5,715 nt of DNA from Flavobacterium sp. (GTDB lineage Bacteria; Bacteroidota; Bacteroidia; Flavobacteriales; Flavobacteriaceae), in NCBI GenBank assembly GCA_005792865.1, contig SXQR01000193.1:1-5715 (forward strand), written 5' to 3'. Under the pieces are notes generated by a model. That model saw nothing but the letters and a program-made list of their open reading frames with translations, had not been told where the DNA came from and made no database searches. The position numbers were made by a program, and so were the translations under genes. Shown here piece by piece: positions 1 through 4,007 of the stretch (positions within the stretch are counted from its first letter, which is position 1; every line of letters begins with the position of its first letter).

Positions 1-831
1 CGCGCAATCAAGAGCGCCGCAGAAATCACGCTCATCCGCCGTGCGACGCAGCTCGCAGGGCTCGGCATCATGGAAGCCATGCGGTCCACGAGCCCGGGCG
101 TGTACGAGTACCAGCTGGACGCAGCCGCCAAGTACGTGCACTACCTCAACGGCGCGCGCGGCGACGGCTACGCCTCCATCATCGGCGGCGGCACGAACGC
201 CTGGATGGGACACTACTTCCGCAAGACGGACGTGCTGCGCGACGGTGACCTTGTGTTGATGGACTACGCGCCCGACTACCGCTACTACACCAGCGACGTC
301 ACGCGCATCTGGCCGGTGAATGGAACCTTCACGCCGGCGCAGGCCGCGCTGTACGAGTTCATCGTTGTCTATCGCGACGCGTTCTTCCGCCATATCAAGC
401 CCGGCGTCACCGCCGACGAGGTGCTCGACCGAGCCGCCGCGGACATGAAGCAGTGGCTCGTGGGAAAGACGTTCGCATCGCCCGCCCACCTCAAGGCGGT
501 TCAGGAGGGCCTCGTCTTCCGCGGACACTTTCAGCATCCGGTGGGCATGGCGGTGCACGACGTGGGACGTGTGCGCGGCGTGCCGCTCAAGCCGGGCATG
601 GTGTTCACGATCGAGCCGATGATCAACATGGGCACGCGTAACATCAAGCACCTCAAGGACGGCTGGACCATCGTGACGGCCGACGGGAAACCCTCGGCGC
701 ATTTTGAGCACAACGTGGCCCTGGTGAACGGCAGGCCGGAACTGCTTTCGACCTTTGCCTATATTTACAAGGCACTGGGCATCGAGTCGGATGAGGAGAA
801 TGAATTCAGGAAAAATCCCGTAGCGGTTTGA
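1..831 (+). CDS. M24 family metallopeptidase, Xaa-Pro aminopeptidase type (5' partial)
   Basis: The frame is open from base 1 to the TGA at 829-831, giving 276 residues of a C-terminal 'pita-bread' catalytic domain; the true start and any N-terminal domain lie off the left edge. All five expected dinuclear metal ligands are visible (numbering from base 1): D88 and D99 with the usual 11-residue spacing, H179 in HPVGMAVHD, E205 in TIEPM, and E236 in HFEHN. H71 (MGHY) and H186 (VHD) match the conserved substrate-binding and catalytic histidines, so the enzyme should be active. Family members use two metal ions, often Mn, to remove N-terminal residues, commonly those before proline; HFEHN is also reminiscent of methionine aminopeptidases, so the exact specificity is open. 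Whether it is cytoplasmic or exported cannot be told without the N-terminus. Its body is much more GC-rich than the neighbours (about 65-73% on sampled lines), falling to about 55% and then 42% in the last 110 bases. Confidence 0.92.
   Translation, partial: RAIKSAAEITLIRRATQLAGLGIMEAMRSTSPGVYEYQLDAAAKYVHYLNGARGDGYASIIGGGTNAWMGHYFRKTDVLRDGDLVLMDYAPDYRYYTSDVTRIWPVNGTFTPAQAALYEFIVVYRDAFFRHIKPGVTADEVLDRAAADMKQWLVGKTFASPAHLKAVQEGLVFRGHFQHPVGMAVHDVGRVRGVPLKPGMVFTIEPMINMGTRNIKHLKDGWTIVTADGKPSAHFEHNVALVNGRPELLSTFAYIYKALGIESDEENEFRKNPVAV
828..831 (+). other. TTGA stop/start overlap (peptidase to methyltransferase)
   Basis: The peptidase stop TGA (829-831) overlaps a TTG codon (828-830) that opens the methyltransferase frame. 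The upstream in-frame stop of that frame is TGA at 801-803, and the first in-frame ATG only comes at residue 108, inside the conserved domain, so a non-ATG start is forced. TTG at 828 gives an N-terminus beginning MKKLF, which fits flavobacterial relatives; TTG at 837 and GTG at 861 are the alternatives. No Shine-Dalgarno sequence precedes it, so translational coupling (re-initiation) is the likely mode of expression. Confidence 0.65.
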
Positions 832-1598
832 AAAAATTGTTCAGGCTGATACTGAATGCCGTGCCGCGGCCCGTGCTGATCCGCCTGAGCTACGTGGTGC
901 GCCCTTTGCTGGACCTGGCGCTCCGCGGAAAAAACTTCACCGACCCCATCGACGGCAAGAGCTACCGCGCCTTCCTTCCCTACGGTTACGGCAAACAACG
1001 CAACAACGTCCTTGCCCCGGGCACGCTTTCGCTAGAGCGGCACCGGTTGCTGTGGCTTTACCTGAAGAACGAGACCGATTTCTTCTCGGCACCAAAAAAA
1101 GTCCTCCATTTTGCGCCGGAACAGGCATTTTTAAAGCGGTTCCGCAAGATGAAAAACCTCGATTACACCACCACCGACCTGCTTTCCCCGATCGCCGATG
1201 TAAAGGCCGACATCTGCAACCTGCCTTTCGCGTCCGATACCTATGACGTCATCCTGTGCAACCACGTGCTCGAGCACATCCCCGACGACAAAAAGGCAAT
1301 GCACGAGCTCTTTCGCGTGATGAAACCGGGCGGCATGGGCATTTTCCAGGTGCCGCAGGATCTTTCCCGTGCAAACACTTTTGAGGACGATTCCATCACC
1401 GACAAAAAGAAGCGCGCCGAAATTTTTGGCCAGTATGACCACGTCCGGGTGTACGGCCGCGACTTTTTTGACAGGCTTCGCGCGACAGGATTCAACGTGA
1501 TCGAGGAAGATTACACCGCCAAGCTTGGCCCGGAACTTGTAAAGCGGCATGCGCTTGCGCCGGGTGAGATCATTCCCGTGTGCTTCAAGCCCGCATAA
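828..1598 (+). CDS. Class I SAM-dependent methyltransferase (Methyltransf_11-like)
   Basis: A 256-residue cytoplasmic protein with a Rossmann methyltransferase core at about residues 90-220. Strand 1 (residues 92-98, VLHFAPE) replaces the usual glycine-rich DxGxGxG motif I. D117 (TTTDL) sits where the acidic residue binding the SAM ribose is expected. D128 with LPF (132-134) follows; motif IV/post-motif is YDVILCNHVLEHIPDD (139-154), and KPGG (166-169) is the typical end of motif VI. A later block, FGQYDHVRVYG (200-210), is characteristic of this Bacteroidota subfamily. The N-terminal segment (about 37-79) ends in SLERHRLLWLYL and resembles a zinc ribbon without its cysteines. The substrate is unknown; I would not assign it to ubiquinone, menaquinone or any other pathway. 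It overlaps the peptidase by 4 bases and is probably co-transcribed with it. Confidence 0.9.
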   Translation: MKKLFRLILNAVPRPVLIRLSYVVRPLLDLALRGKNFTDPIDGKSYRAFLPYGYGKQRNNVLAPGTLSLERHRLLWLYLKNETDFFSAPKKVLHFAPEQAFLKRFRKMKNLDYTTTDLLSPIADVKADICNLPFASDTYDVILCNHVLEHIPDDKKAMHELFRVMKPGGMGIFQVPQDLSRANTFEDDSITDKKKRAEIFGQYDHVRVYGRDFFDRLRATGFNVIEEDYTAKLGPELVKRHALAPGEIIPVCFKPA

Positions 1599-1603
1599 AT
1601 TGC

Positions 1604-1611
1604 TATATTTA
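1604..1611 (+). promoter_or_regulatory. Weak -7-like box before the Plug gene
   Basis: TATATTTA matches the Bacteroidota -7 consensus TAnnTTTG except for the last base and lies 18 bases before the ATG at 1630, in the 31-base gap after the methyltransferase stop. No convincing TTG -33 element is present at the right spacing, so the Plug gene may simply be transcribed from upstream. Confidence 0.25.
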
Positions 1612-1629
1612 CTTTTCAGAAATCACAAG

Positions 1630-2880
1630 ATGGCCAGATTCTTCACCAGGCTCGCGCTCCTATTGGCGTTTGTAAACCTTTCGGGACAGGTCCAGGAGAC
1701 GCCTCCACCCTTTAATATCAAGACCGTTGCCTTCACGCAGAACGGCCAGGTTTCGGTGCCGCTGTTTGCGCTCAATGATTCGTTCAGGCTCGAATTTGAC
1801 GACCTGTACGGCAACGAGGCGAACTATTATTACGAGATCGTGCACTGTGACTATGACTGGCGCCCGTCGCAATTGGCCAAGACCGAATACCTCAACGGAT
1901 TTGACAACCAACGCATCCAGGAATACACCAACTCTTTCAACACGCTGCAGTTATTTTCGCATTACAGGCTCAGCTTCCCCAACCGATTCACGCAGTTCCG
2001 TGTGTCGGGGAATTATGTCATCAAGGTCCTGAACGAGGAAAAGGACGTGGTGTTCTCGCGACGTTTCATCCTTTACGAAAACCTGGTGAACGTTCCGCTG
2101 CAGGTCAGGCGCGCGCGCAATGTGGCCGAGATCGAGCAGAAGCAGAACCTTGATTTTGCGATCCGGTCAAATTCGATCGTTTTCCAGAACCCGCTCAAGA
2201 ACGTCAAGGTGCTGTTGATGCAAAACGGACGCTTCGACAACGCGATCTACAACATCAAGCCGCAATACACCATTGCCAACGACCTCATCTATAAATACGA
2301 TGCCGAGACACAGTTTTGGGCCGGAAACGAGTTCCTGTTTTTTGAGAACAAGGACATCCGGGCGGCCAACAACTTCATTGCGCGGGTGCGGTCGGAGAAG
2401 GACGGGATCTATTCGGCACAGCTTTACACGCACGACGCGCGGGCAGCGGCACCCTATACCTTCGCGCCCGACATCAACGGCAGTTTCCTGGTCAACAATG
2501 TCAACGCGACCAACAACGAAGTCGAGGCCGATTACGCCTGGGTTTTCTTCACGCTGTCGGCGCCGGGATTCCAGCTCCGCAAGGACATTTACATCAATGG
2601 GATGTTCAACAATTTCGCGCTGTTGCCCGAAAACAGGATGGATTACAACGCGCAGACGGGACTTTACGAGAAAGCGTTGATGATCAAACAGGGTTTTACC
2701 AATTACCAATATGTCGTGGTGGACAAGGCCCTGAAGATCGATCATGCCAATGCCATCGACGGCAATTTCTACCAGACCGAGAACAATTATTTCGCGATTG
2801 TTTACTACCGTGAAAACAATGCGCGTTATGACCGCGTCATCGGCAAAGGCGTGGCAAGTTCCATCGACATCACCAATTGA
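1630..2880 (+). CDS. Type IX secretion system Plug protein (DUF5103 family)
   Basis: A 416-residue exported protein. The ATG at 1630 is preferred over the in-frame ATG at 1549 because it puts a signal peptide at the N-terminus: R3 and R7, a hydrophobic stretch over residues 8-17, and likely cleavage near residues 18-21. The earlier start would overlap the methyltransferase by 50 bases and add 27 Arg-rich residues. The mature part is rich in Asn, Tyr and Phe with alternating beta-type patterns and no membrane helix, as in the T9SS_plug/DUF5103 family: an N-terminal domain with YYYEIVHCDYDW (residues 63-74), then a long beta-rich C-terminal domain ending about NYFAIVYYR. In Flavobacterium johnsoniae, Plug binds the periplasmic side of the giant outer-membrane translocon SprA and closes it when PorV is not bound, so the role here is probably gating of type IX secretion. 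I recognised it from sequence resemblance rather than a catalytic motif. No other T9SS gene is in view. Confidence 0.9.
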   Translation: MARFFTRLALLLAFVNLSGQVQETPPPFNIKTVAFTQNGQVSVPLFALNDSFRLEFDDLYGNEANYYYEIVHCDYDWRPSQLAKTEYLNGFDNQRIQEYTNSFNTLQLFSHYRLSFPNRFTQFRVSGNYVIKVLNEEKDVVFSRRFILYENLVNVPLQVRRARNVAEIEQKQNLDFAIRSNSIVFQNPLKNVKVLLMQNGRFDNAIYNIKPQYTIANDLIYKYDAETQFWAGNEFLFFENKDIRAANNFIARVRSEKDGIYSAQLYTHDARAAAPYTFAPDINGSFLVNNVNATNNEVEADYAWVFFTLSAPGFQLRKDIYINGMFNNFALLPENRMDYNAQTGLYEKALMIKQGFTNYQYVVVDKALKIDHANAIDGNFYQTENNYFAIVYYRENNARYDRVIGKGVASSIDITN

Positions 2881-2913
2881 TAAAATTGATTTAAAACCGC
2901 CGGTCGAATTTTA
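2881..2913 (+). terminator. Possible AT-rich hairpin after the Plug gene
   Basis: A perfect 7-base inverted repeat, TAAAATT (2881-2887) and AATTTTA (2907-2913), starts at the base after the Plug stop and is followed by a T5 tract (2915-2919). The 19-base loop carries a small ACCG/CGGT palindrome. The stem is all A-T, so as an intrinsic terminator it would be weak, and such repeats are easily formed by chance in AT-rich gaps. Confidence 0.25.
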
Positions 2914-2920
2914 ATTTTTG

Positions 2921-2928
2921 TAAATTTG
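2921..2928 (+). promoter_or_regulatory. Putative Bacteroidota -7 box for apaG
   Basis: TAAATTTG is an exact match to TAnnTTTG, the -7 element used by the Bacteroidota primary sigma factor, in the only strongly AT-rich gap of the window (about 32% GC over 2881-2940). It lies 26 bases before the apaG ATG, implying a leader of roughly 20 bases. The -33 TTG element is not found at the usual spacing; the nearest TTG (2886-2888) is too far upstream. Confidence 0.45.
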
Positions 2929-2954
2929 ACGGCAATGCCATAATTTTCAAGGCA

Positions 2955-3341
2955 ATGGTAAGTCAGATAACCCGCGGCATCAAGATTTCGGTCATGACTA
3001 GTTTTGAAGGAACTTACTTCAAGAACTATAAGATCCACTATGCGTTCAGTTACGAGATTACCATTGAGAACCATTCGAAGGACTCGGTGCAGCTGCAATC
3101 CCGCCACTGGGAAATCTTTGACTCGCTCAACGACATGGAAGTGGTGGACGGTGAAGGCGTCATCGGCAAGAAACCTGTACTTAAGCCCGGCGAATTGCAC
3201 AGTTACAGTTCGGGGTGCTTGCTATCGTCGCCTTTCGGGGCCATGAAGGGTCACTTCAACATGATCAACTTTACTTCCACGAAAAATTTCAAGGTCATCG
3301 TGCCGACTTTCCGCCTGAGCGCGCCATTCGCATTGAATTAA
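2955..3341 (+). CDS. apaG: ApaG family protein
   Basis: A 128-residue cytoplasmic protein, the usual length for ApaG, which folds as a single fibronectin-III-like beta sandwich. Visible signatures are SRHWEIFDS (residues 49-57), the GxGxxG motif G66-E-G-V-I-G71, and PGELHSYSSGCLLSSPFGAMKG (78-99) with its conserved serine/glycine pattern. Mutants of Salmonella apaG (corD) change Co/Mg handling, hence the database name 'Co2+/Mg2+ efflux protein', but ApaG has no transmembrane segment and its molecular role is not settled. The start ATG 2955 is preferred because the MVSQITRGIKISV N-terminus belongs to the fold; the next ATG (residue 14) would remove the first strand. Neither ksgA nor apaH, its partners in enterobacteria, is here. 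The stop TAA (3339-3341) overlaps the stop of the convergent pdeM. Confidence 0.95.
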   Translation: MVSQITRGIKISVMTSFEGTYFKNYKIHYAFSYEITIENHSKDSVQLQSRHWEIFDSLNDMEVVDGEGVIGKKPVLKPGELHSYSSGCLLSSPFGAMKGHFNMINFTSTKNFKVIVPTFRLSAPFALN

Positions 3342-3976
3342 CCGCACACCACGATCACCTCATCGCGCGTTACCGCATAAACGCAGTCATCGGTGTGCGG
3401 AATCATCTCATACGTGCCGGTAAATTGCCCAAACGCCGGCAGGATCATCTGGACGGGGCGATGGAAAAAACACGGCATCGTCAAAAATTGCCTCCCGCCA
3501 CCCCGAAGCCTCACGGAGGGATGGATGTGCCCACAAAAATTGAACATCCCTGCCTCTTCCTCCGGTTTGTGCGTGAGCAGGAACCTGCCCAATCGCAGTT
3601 CGTCAAAGACCGGTACGCCCATTTCCTCATACCGGTACGGCGCAATGACATCGTGGTTTCCCGCGATGAGGATTACCGCAGATGCAACGCCAACGGCCCA
3701 CTCGCGGAAAAGCAACCATTCACTGTTGAGGTCGCTGTGGAAAAGGTCGCCCAGAAAAATGATGCGGCCCGGATTGAAAAATTCGGTTACCTGCTCCAAT
3801 TGCGCAAAGTTGCCAAAAACCGATGTCGGCGGCACCGCGACGCCTGCCTTGCGAAAGTGGGAGACCTTGCCCAGGTGGACATCGGCAATCAAAAGTGAAT
3901 TCCTCGCAGACCAGAAAATTGCCCCTGAAGGATGCAGGATAAAGTTCTCGTTATGAATAGTGACGGTGTGTGTCAT
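3338..3976 (-). CDS. pdeM: Ligase-associated DNA damage response endonuclease PdeM (metallophosphoesterase)
   Basis: A 212-residue calcineurin-like metallophosphoesterase of normal length for PdeM. All metal-site motifs are intact and in order: D32-x-H34 (IADVHLGK), G76-D77-x-x-H80-S81, G106-N107-H108-D109, H136 (LTHKP), and G149-H150-x-H152-P. The characterised relative in Pseudomonas is a Mn-dependent phosphodiesterase/DNA nuclease encoded beside an Lhr-core helicase, an exonuclease and an ATP-dependent DNA ligase, and this gene lies 31 bases downstream of just such a helicase on the same strand. It is therefore called PdeM rather than a generic phosphoesterase or ApaH. ATG at 3974-3976 is the start; no Shine-Dalgarno precedes it (a T7 run and TCCTGC lie just upstream), as is common in Bacteroidota. 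It is probably co-transcribed with the helicase. Its 3' end overlaps the apaG stop by 4 bases. Confidence 0.93.
   Translation of the reverse strand: MTHTVTIHNENFILHPSGAIFWSARNSLLIADVHLGKVSHFRKAGVAVPPTSVFGNFAQLEQVTEFFNPGRIIFLGDLFHSDLNSEWLLFREWAVGVASAVILIAGNHDVIAPYRYEEMGVPVFDELRLGRFLLTHKPEEEAGMFNFCGHIHPSVRLRGGGRQFLTMPCFFHRPVQMILPAFGQFTGTYEMIPHTDDCVYAVTRDEVIVVCG
3342..3400. repeat. 9-bp perfect inverted repeat at the apaG/pdeM convergent junction
   Basis: CCGCACACC (3342-3350) and GGTGTGCGG (3392-3400) are exact reverse complements separated by 41 bases. The left arm begins at the base right after the apaG TAA. Inside the spacer a second, 5-bp stem GCGTT (3367-3371) / AACGC (3380-3384) closes an 8-base loop, and GAT (3353-3355) / ATC (3389-3391) can extend the outer stem. 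The whole element lies in the last 20 codons of pdeM, the arms encoding PHT (residues 193-195) and part of the final VVCG. In the pdeM direction it is followed by TTAATT; in the apaG direction there is no T run. It may end transcription for one or both genes, but it could also be chance. Confidence 0.4.
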
Positions 3977-4007
3977 GCAGGAAAAAAACGCAAATTTCGC
4001 GCTTTCA

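Noticed and set aside
1131..1550. A 139-codon - strand open frame inside the methyltransferase
   Set aside because: It is antisense to conserved methyltransferase motifs and has no family resemblance.
1549..1629. An earlier ATG start (1549) for the Plug gene
   Set aside because: It would overlap the methyltransferase by 50 bases and put 27 Arg-rich residues ahead of a good signal peptide that starts at 1630.
2167..2745. A 192-codon - strand open frame inside the Plug gene
   Set aside because: It is wholly within a well-supported gene on the other strand, and its translation is a Val/Arg-rich mirror of the Plug codons with no signal peptide or domain.
3215..3898. A 227-codon + strand open frame opposite pdeM (and a second one at 3393-3956)
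   Set aside because: It lies antisense to pdeM, whose full set of metal motifs proves that strand is coding; its translation has no recognisable domain and low-complexity charged runs, as expected from a shadow frame in GC-rich DNA.
2955..3976. apaG beside a metallophosphoesterase, read as an apaGH pair
   Set aside because: The phosphoesterase is on the opposite strand, is only 212 residues against about 280 for ApaH, and carries PdeM-type motifs next to an Lhr helicase; the closeness to apaG is coincidental.
3977..4007. Hairpin plus T7 run between the helicase and pdeM as a terminator
   Set aside because: On the coding strand only a 3-bp CGC/GCG stem can form before the seven T bases, too weak to call, and the two genes belong to one known module.
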